Positions 1 to 12,075 are shown, counted from the stretch's first letter. The stretch: DNA of 64,000 nt from Viscum album (GCA_963277665.1 OY728121.1:1655134062-1655198061); one strand, 5' to 3'. Notes: generated by a model not told the origin, from the sequence alone. Numbers and translations: made by a program.

Positions 1-1545
1 GTTTTCCCCTTTATCAAAGCTTCCACCTTCTTCTATATTTGCATATCATTCCTTGGAGCATCCTTCATTTTCTCCATAAGGTATGGTTGAGAAATCATTT
101 GAGAAAGGATTGATTTTTTTCCTTCCTTAATGTTCTCCATGTTCATCCTCTAAAAATATAATAAGATTGGATCCTTATCAATTTTCATCATTTATAAATA
201 TGTATGATCCTTTCTACTTAGTTCATACACCACCTTATCTGCTTCACCAAGATGGTAGTAGATTGAGCAGTCATAATCTTTGATGATCTCTACACATCTC
301 CACAGGAGCATATTACGATCCTTTTGTGTGAATATATATTTGAGACTCTTGTGATCAGTATATATCTCACACTTCTCCCCATAGAGATAATGCTGATAGA
401 TTTTCAATACAAAGATCACAGCCGCCAACTCTGGATCATGCGTAGGATAGTTTTTCTCATTAATTTTCAACTACCTTGAGGTGTAGGCTATCACTTTATC
501 ATTTTTCATCAAGAAACAGCCTAATCACATTTTTGAATCATCATTGTACACCATAAAGATTTCTCCACTTGTCGGGAGTGTGTGTGGTGGCATAGTGATA
601 AGGCTCTTCTTGAGCTCCTAAAATATTTCCTCACATTCTTGAGTTGAGAAAAACTTCACTCCCTTTCATGTCAGCTAGGTTATTCGATTTCAAAATCATA
701 ATAATTTCTTTACAAATTGTCAATAATACTCAGCTATACTAATAAAGTTGGGGATCTCCATTACATATGTTGGCTTGGGCCACTCTTTGATTACCTTTGT
801 CTTGGAAGGGTCCCCAGATATCCCCTTACTGATGATAACATTTTCCAAAAAAATACTTCCATCATCCAGAACTCACATTTACTATAATTTTCATATAGTT
901 TATTCCTTCTCAAAGTATTCAAATACTCCTCATATTCCTCATTAATCTTAGAGTATATCAAAATATCATTAATAAAGACTACCACAAATTTTTTGAGTTA
1001 ATATCTAAAAATATATTCATTAAGTCTATGAATATTGTAGGAGAATTAGTGAGTCTGAAGGGCATCACTATGAACTCATAGTTTCCATACCTTGTTTGGA
1101 AGGTAGTCTTGGGAATATCTTTCTTCCTTACCTTTAATTGGTGATATCCCAACCAAAGGTCCACCTTTGAGAAATAACTAGAACTACATATTTGATCGAA
1201 CAAGCCATATATCTATGGAAAGGGATAGTTGTTCTATATCATGATTCTATTGAGATAACGATAATCAATGTAGAGGCACATTGATCCATATTTCTTCTCA
1301 ACAAAGAGGACTGGTACACCCTACAGTGAAGCACTTGGGTGTATAAAACCCTTGTCTATATTCTCATGTAACTGCTTCTTTAGTTCTTCCAGCTCAATGG
1401 TGGTCATTCTGTAAGGTGTCTTTGATATAGGTAGAGATCCGGGAATAATTTCAATTGAAAACTCGACCTCTCAGTTAGAAGGAAGACCATGGAACACTTC
1501 AGGGAACGCATCAGTGTAGTCCCTTATAAAGGGCACGTCTTCGAG
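1..1545 (-). pseudogene. Gypsy reverse transcriptase-RNase H remnant
   Basis: Family role: copying retrotransposon RNA into cDNA and degrading the RNA strand. On the minus strand the pre-RT motif DAFPEVFHGLP (about 1480-1510) is followed by RT blocks [22 protein letters not shown] and VMPF (about 1050-1150). The polymerase box reads FINDIL at about 960-975, where the family has FIDD or YVDD, so one catalytic Asp has become Asn. LYENYSKCEFW follows. RNase H is seen at 192-470 (ELAAVIFVLKIYQHYLYGEK, YTDHKSLKYIFTQKD). Frames change several times and stops are frequent, so it is dead. The 3' part lies outside the window. Confidence 0.85.
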
Positions 1546-1805
1546 CATTATTATCTCATTTGTCTCATTCATTTGAGTAAGAAATGATTTCTCATAAGGC
1601 AGTAATATCCACACTTGAGACAATGATTCTAAAGGAGATTCATCCTCCTCCTTGAACTTATACATAATTAGAGGATGTTGCAAGATGTGAAGAGTGATCT
1701 CCCTTTCCCAACAGTTGATGTTAGCTTTGTATAAAGATATTCAATCAATGCCCAATATAGAATTGAACTCCACCAAATGAAGTAAGATGAGATTTATCGA
1801 GAGGT

Positions 1806-2033
1806 TTATTCTAAAAATATTAATTGGGGAGGAGTTATATACTTTGGATGAAAAAAATTCCCCATTTTTTGTTCCCACAGATAACTTAACCTCCATATTT
1901 TAGGTGGTGTTTGAATAGTTCTACTAAACTTGCAAGATATAAAAGAATGCATAGAACTAGAATCAAACAGTATGTTTACTATTCTTGAATGAATAATCAG
2001 CGTACTTATCACCACATCATTTTCTAGATCCAC
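1806..2033 (-). pseudogene. Gypsy aspartic protease remnant
   Basis: Seventy-five minus-strand codons carry the retropepsin-like active site as DSSSMHSFIS (about 1941-1975), where the gypsy family usually has D-S-G-A/S-T-H-S-F-I. The catalytic Asp is kept but the Gly two residues later is Ser. It lies between the gag zinc knuckles (2100-2275) and the RT, the expected place for the polyprotein-processing protease. The family knowledge is firm; loss of activity is inferred from the changed Gly and the surrounding stops. Confidence 0.7.
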
Positions 2034-2039
2034 CTTAGT

Positions 2040-2568
2040 AGTAGTGATTTCATATACCCTTCCTGTTTCTTAGAGGTTGTTGTTGATTGCCTCTGACAAC
2101 CATGGTCTGAGGGCATTGGTTTGCAAAATTCTCATGTTCCTTGCAGTTGAAACACTAGACTATAGGCTGAGTGTTGATCTAAAACTTCCTTTATTCTTCC
2201 ACATTAGTATAATTCTTCATATCCCTTCAATAGTTCTTAGCAATATGCCCCATTCTTCCACATTTCAAGCATTTCCTGGTTCCCTTTAGATAATTCCCAG
2301 GATACTTCTTCCCATAATTTTGACGGGTGGGATATTAGCTCTTACTTCCATCATGGGATTTATTTGATGATCCACCCATATTAGACTCCATTTTCCACTT
2401 TTTTTCACTGATCCCATGAGACCATTGAGAGTATCCAATCTCCATTTCAACCTTGAAGGCACAATGAACAATCTCCTCATAACTCTCAAAGTCTCAAATC
2501 TCCAATTCTTTTCATAGAATTGATTTTAGTCGGATAAAGAAGCAGTCTACCTTACCATTTTTCAACGT
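2040..2568 (-). pseudogene. Gypsy gag C-terminal part with two decayed zinc knuckles
   Basis: Minus-strand reading gives two nucleocapsid CCHC-type knuckles: CLKCGRMGHIAKNY (about 2225-2270, last Cys now Tyr) and CFNCKEHENFANQC (about 2105-2150, the His position now Asn). A basic stretch lies upstream at 2286-2489. These knuckles bind the element RNA in the capsid. The N-terminal gag domain is not visible: sequence right of about 2568 is AT-rich and unrelated, so gag is truncated, probably by insertion or deletion. Confidence 0.65.
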
Positions 2569-3193
2569 GTACAATTAAAAAATTAAATCCATTTTAAGAA
2601 AATAATTTTATAAATATGAGAAATTTAATTTTTTAAATAAAATCATTATTTACTCGAAAAATAAAAAAATTAAAATTATAACTGATTTTATAACACTTTG
2701 AAAAATTAATTAAGGTCTCATAAAATTATCTTAAAACAATAAGACAACAAAATATTAATTTATGAATATATTTTATGAAAATAAATTTTCTTTTAAATTA
2801 TTAAATTAATCACAAAATTATAATTAAATATTTATGACTAATAAAAATACCAACACTTAATTAATAAATTTTAAAAGACTTATTTACTTATACTATGATA
2901 TAATTATATCATATTACCATTTATAAGATTATTTAATTTTATTTATACTTTCAAAGGTGAGGTTACTATTCTATTGTCTGGTTTACTATTCGTAAGGGTT
3001 ACATTACTATTCCAAAGGTCAAGTTACCATTCTGTCGGTATAGGTTCCTTAACTTCTATAAATACTTATTATTTCATTCATGATTAATTTATAAAGTTTA
3101 TATTTTTTTTCTTTATGTGATTTAATGTGATTTATACTATAATACATTATTATAAGAAGGGAATGTTCAATGATAAAACTTTGGGTCGTTACA
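2569..3193 (+). mobile_element. LTR-like block, possible solo LTR
   Basis: The block starts TGTACAATTA at the abrupt end of the gypsy gag and ends GTCGTTACA, the TGTA...TACA ends common in plant gypsy LTRs. A TATA-like TATAAATA lies at about 3056 downstream of short repeats of the type GGTTACTATTC. No clear target site duplication is seen (CAACG before, CAGCC after) and no tRNA primer site follows. It could also be ordinary AT-rich DNA. Confidence 0.3.
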
Positions 3194-3263
3194 CAGCCGC
3201 AATGCAATCGAGCTGAAATCCTAAGCTCGCCTCTTCAGATCGTCAGAGGGGAAGATAACATGA

Positions 3264-3446
3264 AATAATCCTCTACCGAGTGGAATAATTTTCCAATCTT
3301 CAAATCCCCATCACTTCACAGACCTCTGGAAAACATCAACAACCCTCCACGGTTTCGACCCTGAAGACAAAATCAACCTAACAATAATAGAAATCTTAAA
3401 AACCATCAACCTATCAGCAATAACATTCGGGTTAGCAAGGATGTGA
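3264..3446 (+). other. Exon-like open segment, unidentified
   Basis: Sixty codons stay open between two TGA stops in a locally GC-richer island (about 3190-3480) inside strongly AT-rich DNA. The frame contains FTDLWKTSTTLHGFDPEDK and then an Ile/Leu-rich helix-like stretch ending GLARM. The sequence CACTTCACAG at 3312-3321 looks like a 3' splice site and GTGAGT at 3443-3448 like a 5' splice site, which would delimit a 121-bp exon at 3322-3442. There is no ATG at the start and I do not recognise the family. It may be a relic or captured exon of a host gene, or chance. Confidence 0.3.
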
Positions 3447-3479
3447 GTCGTCAAACCCCTTTTGATTATATGATCTGAG

Positions 3480-4177
3480 ACTCCATAATAAATTTATTTA
3501 TTATAAGTTTATAATTATTTAAATAAATAAATAAATATGTATATATTTATATTTAAAAATATTTATATATAATTATAAATATATTTATATATATATACAT
3601 CATGGTCTGCACCGCTTTTGGCATATTTATATAATTATATATATTTATGTAAATGTAAAAATATATATAATTATAAATATAATAACTATATTTATTATTA
3701 AAATATATTTATTATAATTTTATAATTATTTAAATATATATATATATTTATAATTATAATTATAATTAAATATATTTAAAAAGTAATTATATATAATTAA
3801 AATTTTATAATTATAAATATAATAAATATATTTATTATTTAAATAGATTTATTATAATTTTATAATTATTTATGAGAACATAATAAGTTTTCCTCAGTAT
3901 AATATGAATGAATCATACTTAGTAAAGTATTGATCATAAAAAATGAGTCATCGCATATTTGGAAGGATGAATAATAAGGTTTTCAATGTATAAACGAGCA
4001 TTCATGAGTCATGAATACATAACATATGCATGAGTCATCATAGGTAATCTTAATATTTATTTAAATAAATATATATATTTATAATTATAATTATAAATAA
4101 ATATATTTAAAAAGTATTCATATATAATTATAAATATAATAAATATATTTATTATTTAAAAAAATATTATAATTTTA

Positions 4178-4215
<38 letters not shown>

Positions 4216-4430
4216 TAATCTTATAAATAATTTTTTAAAAATTATATATATATATATATATGTATATATATGAATTATGAAAAAATATATACTAATATAT
4301 CATATTTCTATTAATTATAAACTTGTGTTTTTTAATTAATGTATATAAATAAACATTATTTTTGTGTATAACTATAATAATTTTATATATATTAATAATA
4401 TTTCTTATTAAAAACTTTTATGAGTGTTTA
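3480..4430. repeat. Very AT-rich region with repeated A+T blocks
   Basis: Long runs of mixed ATAT/TTATAA sequence. A block of about 90 bases around 3770-3865 (AATATATTTAAAAAGTA, TATAATAAATATATTTATT) recurs with changes at about 4090-4185, separated by a less AT-rich spacer with repeated ATGAGTCAT at 3870-4060. (AT)n-type runs lie at 4240-4272. No coding frame is seen. Confidence 0.7.
4181..4217. repeat. (ATTT)n microsatellite
   Basis: About nine tandem copies of the tetranucleotide TTTA/ATTT with no interruption. Confidence 0.9.
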
Positions 4431-4474
4431 GCACTGATAAAAGCAGGCACTTCCCTTGCGCTGATTTGTGGTAG

Positions 4475-4627
4475 TGTCTCCTAGGCGTTGATGAGGTTGT
4501 TGAGCCTGATATAGATGTTTTAGGAGGTGACGACCCTCTTATAGATACTAATGTGGAACAAGAAGAGGGTGATCATCATGATCAACCATATACTACTCCA
4601 ACTCCTGCTGTATATGAGCCACAATCA
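4475..4627 (+). other. Acidic open segment, possible coding relic
   Basis: Fifty-one codons are open from a TAG to a TAA, with no ATG. The product is very acidic (DEVVEPDIDVLGGDD, EQEEGDHHD) and then Pro/Thr/Tyr-rich (YTTPTPAVYEP). The next 300 bases keep a GC content above the surroundings and hold basic Arg-rich stretches in other frames, ending about 4930. This looks like the C-terminal tail of a plant transposon-associated protein such as a mobile-domain protein, but no diagnostic motif is present and I do not assign it. Confidence 0.25.
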
Positions 4628-5757
4628 TAACCAAAGGCACATACACACACAAGGGCCGATAGCATGTCATATTTTGTTGCGCAGATAGACATTTGACTGG
4701 TCTATGATGCATTCTTTGTTAGCCTCTGACCTGCAGACGTCCGCGGCACAACAGTCATCTAGTTCATGTGTTGGCGGGAGTTCCAGTCACCAATTACTAT
4801 CCCTAAAGGCAGAACATGATATAGGCAACAAGACTATACATCCGCTATCTTCCACATAAAATGATGTGGAAGTGAGTGTCTGTGATCATGTATAGAAGTA
4901 GCGTACACCAAAGTAGAGGCGTAGACAGACACACCATGAACGCATTATATATGCACATTTTTTACCAATGCTATACAGACATTATCATATTATTAAACAG
5001 GTTGATTGATATTTATAGGGATGGTTATAATGAATTGTAGGGATGCCAATGGTAACTTAAATATTGAACTCTACCCGACATCTGGTTAGAGTTATTGTAT
5101 TAAATAATTGGATATAAAATAATTCATATTAGGGTTAGGTTAGGTATAATTTAAATCGGTTAGAGTTAGGGTATCCAAAATAAACTGATATGTAAAATCA
5201 ATATATTTATATAAATTTATCTTTTAATAATTTAATTTTTATTTAATTTTTTTGAATGCTCACACTACGATTTTCCTCGTAAGGTTTGCTCCATTTAATT
5301 TAAACCGTTTTAAAACTCCCTAAGTTTATTAAATTATAATAAATTATTATTTATCATAAAATAATTAATCATCATTCAAGGTTGTGTTCACATCCTCATT
5401 TTTTAATATTTTAAATATATATATTTTAAAAAAATACTTCCACCCATTTAACTGGTAAGAATTAATGAGATTGAGTGAAAAATCACATTAAATTAATTTT
5501 AAAGTATAATATATGTGTTTTTTAAAATATCACTCAATCATTATATACATTTTATTATCTATAAAAATTATAAGGATCACTGATAATCATGGTTCGATGT
5601 ATATTGTTTCATTCCAAAAATATTGATTTACATTAGAAGGTTTTCAGGCAATTTCTTTTCTGATCTACCACCAAGCGATATTAATTTTTTTTTAAAATTT
5701 TCCTTCTTTATTGAATGATTTTTTTTGACCGATGATATCCTAACATTGTCATATTAT
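4628..5757. other. No recognised gene
   Basis: After the possible coding relic the sequence becomes AT-rich single-copy-looking DNA (about 4950-5757) with short repeats of GGTTAGGTTA/GGTTAGAGTT around 5090-5170. No open frame of interest and no transposon end is seen before the duplicated target site TAAAA at 5758-5762. Confidence 0.6.
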
Positions 5758-5762
5758 TAAAA

Positions 5763-6222
5763 TGTCAGCATAATTCTTCCAGGATGGTGGTTGCTTCTAT
5801 TGACAAACAAAAGTGAGGCAGGCTGGCATGGTAGGTGTTTGGTGGACAACCCACCAAATTCCCCAGTGGGAGAGGCATTGGGTAGGGATGGAAAACCCTA
5901 TAAAAGGGGATATTCCCATAATATCTCTCATCACTTGCAGCTTCACCATCTCATCACCCATGGTCCATCTTTGAGCTATATTTGTGAAGTGTTTTCCCAC
6001 TTATTCAAGAGAGATTTTACAAGATTATTTTCCTTATAATAGTAAGGGAGTGTGTACTCACATTTACCCATAGTTATCCTTCTATTTTGCCTATGTTTTT
6101 TTATCCCTTTTATTTTGGGGGGTCCGCGTTACATCTGGTGTCATTTATTTCCACATTTTCTCTCTTCATTTTATCTCGTAAATATTGTTGCACTGTAGGC
6201 CAATCATTTTATGGTCCTAATA
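5763..6222 (+). repeat. 5' LTR of copia element
   Basis: It starts TGTCAGCATAATTCTTCC and ends CCTAATA, matching the 3' LTR at 12076-12539 over its full length (shared blocks include CACCAAATTCCCCA, ACCATCTCATCACCCATGG and GGCCAATCATTTTA). Its left edge abuts the 5-bp duplication TAAAA. Confidence 0.9.
5899..5905 (+). promoter_or_regulatory. LTR TATA box
   Basis: TATAAAA within CCCTATAAAAGGGG, present at the matching place of the 3' LTR (12214-12220). Its place in the middle of the LTR fits the U3/R border of a plant retrotransposon promoter. Confidence 0.7.
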
Positions 6223-6224
6223 AG

Positions 6225-6236
6225 TGGTATCATAGG
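6225..6236 (+). other. Primer binding site, initiator Met-tRNA type
   Basis: TGGTATCATAGG begins three bases after the LTR end. The plant consensus complementary to initiator methionine tRNA is TGGTATCAGAGC, so the first eight bases are kept and the rest has drifted. Confidence 0.8.
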
Positions 6237-6406
6237 GAAGGTTATGGCCCAGTGTTTTTCACATTTTTGGGTATTAATAATTCTCATAAATTTGAGTATT
6301 CTCTATGATTTCAACTCCGATTGATCTGTCACATCAAAAAAAATATTGAGATTGTTAAATACACCGATGAGAAATGGGGGAGGTTCTGGACTAACAACGT
6401 TTCCAG

Positions 6407-6620
6407 ATGGCAGAAAAATTCAAGATTGAGAAATTCAACAGGAATAGTTTTTCATTGTGGAAAATGAAGATTCAGGAAGTGCTGTGGAAGGATATAATTG
6501 TCTACTGGAAATTGACAAAAACCCAGTGGGTGTGATGGAGGAGAAACAGAATGACATGGATAGGAATGTTATTGCCAACATTCATTTGGCTTTGGAAGAT
6601 GGGGTTCTGATTATCCACTA
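6407..6620 (+). pseudogene. Copia gag N-terminal part, interrupted
   Basis: The ATG at 6407 opens MAEKFKIEKFNRNSFSLWKM, the typical start of copia capsid protein (a F-x-G/R-x-x-F-x-x-W core). After about 45 codons the frame is lost, and the conserved IHLALEDGVL segment is seen in another frame at about 6583-6614. The family continues directly into an IWDxLMKLYEAKSL motif, which here is only found at 8400, so the gene was split by an insertion. The product would be the capsid precursor. Confidence 0.75.
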
Positions 6621-8391
6621 AATGAGGATAATATTCATTGTTAATATATATAATATTCATGTTATTTATTATTCATAAACACCATTTTAGTTCATTTTAC
6701 CCTTTGAACATCATTTCACATTATGATTGTAATACCTTCTTAAAATGCACTATTATGTGGTATATTTTTGAACATCATTTGAAGTACCCAATGATTCATC
6801 TGATTTTAAAAAATCTAATTATACATATTTTAATTTTATATTTTTGGAAATTGATCTACACTTCAATATGAACATGTTTGATTCAGGGATCAATGGACAA
6901 TTCACGGAAGAAGATGGGGATATTTTGTGATGAAAGGAAACAATTCTGGAGAAGTCAAATTGGACACCATCCCACTGATGATACTGTGGGTCCCAATCTA
7001 CAAGGCCAATGAATCCCAAATTTATTTTAATGCTATAAGAAATTTATAGGAACAAATAAATATTCATGATCCAATGCTAATTATGCCTTCATGGTGTCCA
7101 TTTAGGCGGACCAAGTTAGAGATAAAATTCTGGGCCAGATTCTGCGGCCCATAAAAATAGTCCACTATTATAATCATATCTCCGAATACACAACTCCAAA
7201 TGGGCCCAGATTTTACAGGATGGTAGGAGACATACGGGGATCCATTTGATACTACTATGACCAACTCTTATTCGGCCATCTAGAAGGTTATCCAAGCGCG
7301 TCTGTTCGGTGGAAGCAAGCTGGCTGCCACCTCGGGTCAAGGGTGGAAAAGTCTCCTCTCCCTTACTTTCCACCACCCAAGGCCTACCATACTCAAGTGG
7401 GATCTTTTGTACTATTGGAGGCTCGACCCAAGGCTCCCAAAATTCCTATTTAAGGTAGTGGTTGTGAAGGAGTTTTTCATCTTTGAGCTTTGTTTTCATC
7501 TTAATGTTATGCTGCCAATTTCTCTTTGTAACGTTCTTCCTTCACATGTAAGTTGTTTTAATTCATCATAGTTTCTTAATAAAAGTTATTCTTATACTCT
7601 TATTCTGTTGTTATACATATCATGTGGATATTTTTGGTTCAAGGTTTGAATTTATTCACACCATACTTTGTGATATTTATCACACAACGGTGGAGTGATC
7701 GATTTTTGTTGTTTTTTTTTTACTTCTTCAATTCCACCCTCATAAGTCTACTTCCTGCTTCCGTTAAAGAAATGTCATCAATGGAGGGATAACTATTTTA
7801 TGGGTTGATCCAAGGGAGTAGAAAGGGGCTGAATTGGATGTTATTTCTCACTCCATTAATGGATAATCACTTCTTTTAAATGAGATTTTTTTTGATGATT
7901 TTAAAACATCCTCATCCTTATTGAATTTAAGGTCACACATTTCAAGTGATAATATGAACCTTTACCTTGGAGTGATCAATGCTTTGATCCTTCAAGTGTA
8001 TGGGTGATTAGTATTAGGGTGTGTAGGAATTAAACCAGTAAGTGATGATTATGTTTGATATTCTTAAATGAACCCATCTCAATTATAAGAAATTGAAATC
8101 ATTAAAAAAAGAAATACGTCCAATCCACCCCGAGCGATAACCTAGGATCAACTCATTACCTTAATTTGAATTAACTTAAAACTATTAGCAATACTTTAAA
8201 CCCATCTAAAATCAACCCAAGTTGTCCACTTCATAGCCAAAAACAATCCATAGAATGTGCATGTCTATAGGTTACTTCTTAGGTCTCTGTGGATTCGAAA
8301 ACCCAAGCTAGACTACAAGGACCGTTCTACCTTCATCTCTTGGGTAAATTTGAGCGTGAATCAGGTTCTATCGATCATTGCGGGGAAAAAT
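6621..8391 (+). mobile_element. Insertion in copia gag with Tat/Athila-like LTR end
   Basis: About 1.77 kb lies between two adjacent gag motifs. Its right part ends with GTCTCTGTGGATTCG (about 8282), TGGGTAAATTTGAGCGTGAATC and then CATTGCGGGGAAA (about 8376-8388). This resembles the end of plant Tat/Athila LTRs plus a decayed Asp-tRNA type primer site (family form GGCGCCGTTGCCGGGGA). A promoter-like TATTTAAG (about 7446) and an AATAAAAG poly(A)-like signal (about 7578) lie upstream. The left edge and any duplication are unclear; the segment 6621-7040 holds nothing I recognise. Confidence 0.45.
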
Positions 8392-8960
8392 ATAGAAAAG
8401 TAAATATGGGATATTTTGATGAAGCTATACGAGGCAAAGTCACTATATAATAAAAATTTCCTGAAGACAAAATTGTACACTCTTCAAATGGTGGAGTCAT
8501 CATCGGTGACTGAGCACATCAATATCATAAATACCATGTTCGCTCAGCTCGTGACGTTGGGCTATAAAATTGTGGATACTGAACATGTGAAGATTCTACT
8601 CTAGAGTTTTCTATATTCAGATGACCAACTCATCATCAACTTCACCAATAATATCCTGACAGATATCCTATCATTCAATGATGTTGCAGTCGTGGTTCTT
8701 GAAGAAGAAAGTCGGCACAAGAACAAGGAGGATAGATATACAAGTTCTCACTAAGTAGTGGATCTTTCAATGGACAGAGGAAGGATGATGGAGCATGATT
8801 CTAGTTGGATCCAAAATCATGGTTGGTCAAAGTCAAAGAGTAAGTAGAATAATTTCACATGTTTCAATTCTGGCACAAAGGGTCACATCAAGAAAGATAG
8901 TTGGAATAAGAAGAGTATTGAAAATATCTCTCAAGGGAATGTGGTGATTACGTCTAGAAG
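8392..8960 (+). pseudogene. Copia gag C-terminal part with zinc knuckle
   Basis: The frame resumes at IWDILMKLYEAKSLYNKNF (8401 onwards) and runs through LYTLQMVESSSVTEHINI to a TAG at about 8602, then continues with breaks. At 8859 it reads CFNSGTKGHIKKDS, a CCHC nucleocapsid knuckle in which the second and last Cys are both Ser. The order and spacing match a Tnt1/Tork-like copia gag. It is disabled. Confidence 0.8.
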
Positions 8961-9014
8961 TGGAGATATATTGGTCAGTGAAGCAGTGAAAATTGTTGTA
9001 AGCAAGAAGCATCA

Positions 9015-10350
9015 CAATAATTCATGGATAATCGACTCAGGAGAAACATGGCACATGATGTCTTGATAGGAATGGTTTGACCAGTATGAAACTATCCCTG
9101 AAGGACTTGTGTATATGGGGAATGATCACACCTTGAAGATCGTTGGAGTCAGTACCATCAAACTGAAGATGCATGATGGTATTGTTCGAACCATCCAAGA
9201 AGTATGCCATGTGAAGGGGATGAAGAAGAACATATTGTCTTTGGGACAATTTGATGACATCATATGCAAGACTAACACCGAGAATGGAATGATGAGAATT
9301 GTGAAGGGAATTATTGTGGTAATGAAGGCAGAGAAGATCTAAAAGAACTTGTATGTACTTATGGGTGAAAAGTAAAATTATGCAAATAATGTTATTACAT
9401 AAACTACCTTGACAGAAGATTTGAAGATGTTATGGCATCAAAAGCTTGGTCATGTGTCAGAACAAGGCCTGAAGATTCTTTCAGATTAAATTTTATGACA
9501 TCACTGATATGGATCAAAGATATCTTAGAGTTGATCCATTCTTATGTTTGTAAAGCACCGTTTATATCCCTATGAGGAGCAAGGTACTTTGTATCCTTCA
9601 TTGATGATTATTCTATGAGATTTTGGGTGTACCCAATCAAAAGGAAAGTGGAAGTTTTTGAAGTCTTCAAATCATTCAAAGCATGGAAGAAGATTGAATC
9701 TAGAAAGAAGATCAAGTGTATGAGGACTAAAAATGGTTGAAAATATACAAGTGAGGAGTTTGATACTTTTTTCAATAGGAAGGAATCAAGAGACAGTTCA
9801 CGGTGGCATACACTCCTTAGCAGAATGGAGTGGCAGAACGGATAAATAGAACTCTTTTGGATAGAACAAAGGCAATGTTGAAGACTATAGGAATTTCCAA
9901 AATTTGTTGGGAAGAAGCATTGAATACCGCATGTTATATGATCAACAAATATCCTTCAATGGTGATTGATCTGATGACACCGATGGAGATGTGGACTCGT
10001 AAACCCACTGATTATTCCCAGTTACATACTTTTGGAAGTCTTGTATATGCAATTTTAATGACAAACAAAGATAGAAGTTGGATTAAAGATCCAAGAAATG
10101 TATCTTATTGGGGTGTGTTGATGGTGTGAAGGGGTATCATTTGTGGGACCCCACTACCCGCAAACTTATCATCAGCAGAGATGTCATTTTTTCAGAAGAC
10201 AAGGTGAAAATGAAAACTGATCAATACATAGAGATGGAGAATATAGGAACTACAACAGTCGAAGTAGAGGACAAATACAAAGAAGAACCAATTTCCTTTG
10301 AGGCAATACCAGAGCACGAAGATCAAGTACTGGTTGAGTTTGGACCATGA
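9015..10350 (+). pseudogene. Copia protease and integrase remnant
   Basis: The protease active site WIIDSGETWHMMS is intact (catalytic Asp codon 9034-9036) but followed at once by TGA. VCHVKGMKKNILSLGQFDD at about 9200-9255 is the conserved end of the protease region. A pre-integrase motif LWHQKLGHVSEQGL lies at 9429-9470. The integrase core is broken around 9540-9800, then recovers as NGVAERINRTLLDRTKAML (9823-9880, with the last catalytic Glu) and a long tail with WDPTTRKLIISRDVIFSED (10145-10200). Two frames overlap at 10108-10129, marking a frameshift. The family role is polyprotein cleavage and cDNA integration. Confidence 0.85.
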
Positions 10351-12001
10351 CAGTCAACTCAGGAGAAAAGAGCACCAGTATGGCACTCAGACTATGTCTG
10401 TGAGACCAAGATTGTGTACTACTTATTGACAGAGGATGGAGAGCCATATTATTTTATAGAGGTTACCTAGAGTCCAGAAGCATCCTCATGGATAGAGACT
10501 ATGTAGAAGAAACTTGAATCCCTATACAGAAACAAGACTTGGGATTTTGTTTCATTGCCTCATGGAAGGAAGGATATCAGAAAAAAAAAGGGTCTTTAAG
10601 ACTAAGTGGGATAGAAATTCCTTGGTAAAAAGATATCATGCATGAATGGTGGTCAAAGGATATGTTCATAAGGAAGGTATTGATTTAAATGAAATATTTT
10701 CTTCTGTTGTTAGACTGATGACTTTTTAGATAGTTCTGGCGGTGTGTGCAATATACAATTTACATCTAGGGAAGCTTGATGTGAAGACTGATTTTATCCA
10801 TAGTGATCTTGATGAAGAGATTTATATGATCCAACTAGAAGGTTTTATAGAATAAGGAAAAGAGAAATTGGTTTGTATTTTGAACAAATATTTTTATGGT
10901 CTCAAGAAGGCACTGAGGTGTTGGTACATGTGATTTGATTCCTATATCACAAGCCTTGGATACAATAGACTTCATTCAAATAATTATTCATATTTCAGGG
11001 GTTTGGATGGTAATTATTTCATCATTATTCTATTTTATGTGGATGACATGTTGGTTTTAGGCCCCAATAATGATCAGATCCAAGAGACGAACGAACAGTT
11101 GGCTAGGGAGTTTGATATGAAGGACTTGGGACCAGAAAAAAAATATTCTTGGGATGCAGATTTAGTGAGATAGAAATAAATGGAATATTTGTCTATCATA
11201 GAATAATTACTTGTATAGAGTCTTGAAACCATTAAAAATGAAATACTTTAATCCAATATCTACCCCTCTTCCCATTTATTTCAAGTTATCCTCCACGATG
11301 AGTCTTAGGAGTGAAGCAGAGAAGAAAGATATGTCTCGAGTACCATATGCATCAACAGTGGGGAGTCTGATGTTCACTATGATTTGTACTAGACCATAAA
11401 TTTCACATGCAGTGGGAGCAGTTAGTCGCTACATGGATAACCCAGGACAGGAGCATTGAATCACAGTGAAGAGGGTCCTAAGATACATTAAGGAGACCTT
11501 ATATGCTACATTATGTTATGGAGGATCATATTTCACTATCAAAGGCTATGTTGATTCATATTTTGTAGGAGATTCTGACTAGATGAAATCCACTATTGGT
11601 TATGTGTTTTCTCTTGTAGGAGGATCTGTGAGCTGTATTTCAAAGTTAAAGTCAGTTGTGGCTTTATCAATGATGGAGGCGGAGTACATGGCAGCTACAC
11701 AGGCTTGTAAAGAGCCAATTTGGATGATAAGGTTATCGGAGGAGCTCGGGAATAGACAAGAGTAGATTCTATTGTATTGTGATAGTTAGAGTGCCTTGAA
11801 CATTGCAAGGAATCCATATTTTCATTCCAGGATGAAGCACATTGGGGTAAAATATCACTTTGTTCAGGATGTGGTGAAGGAAGGAAGTGTGGATATGCAA
11901 AAAATTCATACTAATGAAAATATGGCAGATTTCCTGATGAAGGAAATTGACTCTGATGAGTTCAGATGGTGCAGATCATCAAGAATCCTTGAAAATACGT
12001 G
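10351..12001 (+). pseudogene. Copia reverse transcriptase-RNase H remnant
   Basis: RT starts near SSWIETM (about 10480), with KLDVKTDF at about 10770 and an intact polymerase box YVDDMLVLG at 11036-11062, followed by REFDMKDLG. RNase H is seen from 11583: GYVFSLVGGSVSCISKLKS, then SMMEAEYMAATQACKE, and near 11796 ARNPYFHSRMKHIGVKYHF and NENMADFLMK close to the stop at 12000. Several stops and frameshifts separate the blocks, so the catalytic box is kept but the protein cannot be made. Confidence 0.87.
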
Positions 12002-12065
12002 AGAAGAATGTTTGAAAGATAAAAAAGGATTCTTGTATATGTGATTGTTTCTCAATCAAATCTTC

Positions 12066-12075
12066 AAGTGGGAGA
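12066..12075 (+). other. Polypurine tract
   Basis: AAGTGGGAGA directly before the 3' LTR (TGTT), the usual plus-strand primer of plant copia elements. Confidence 0.85.

Larger units (their letters stand above)
1..2568 (-). mobile_element. Ty3/gypsy chromovirus-like gag-pol remnant, cut by window start
   Basis: Read on the minus strand from about 2560 down to 1, the order is gag zinc knuckles, aspartic protease, reverse transcriptase and RNase H, which is the Ty3/gypsy order. Bases 1-190 read as the linker between RNase H and integrase; the integrase would lie left of the window. No LTR of this copy is seen. The upstream edge at about 2568 is abrupt: the sequence turns into AT-rich DNA before the gag N-terminus. 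It is a different and more decayed copy than the gypsy at 21862-31940, although motifs such as SLKYIFTQ are shared. Confidence 0.85.

Noticed and set aside
2569..3193. Target site duplication for the LTR-like block
   Set aside because: Flanks CAACG and CAGCC do not match, so the block is kept only as a low-confidence LTR-like feature.
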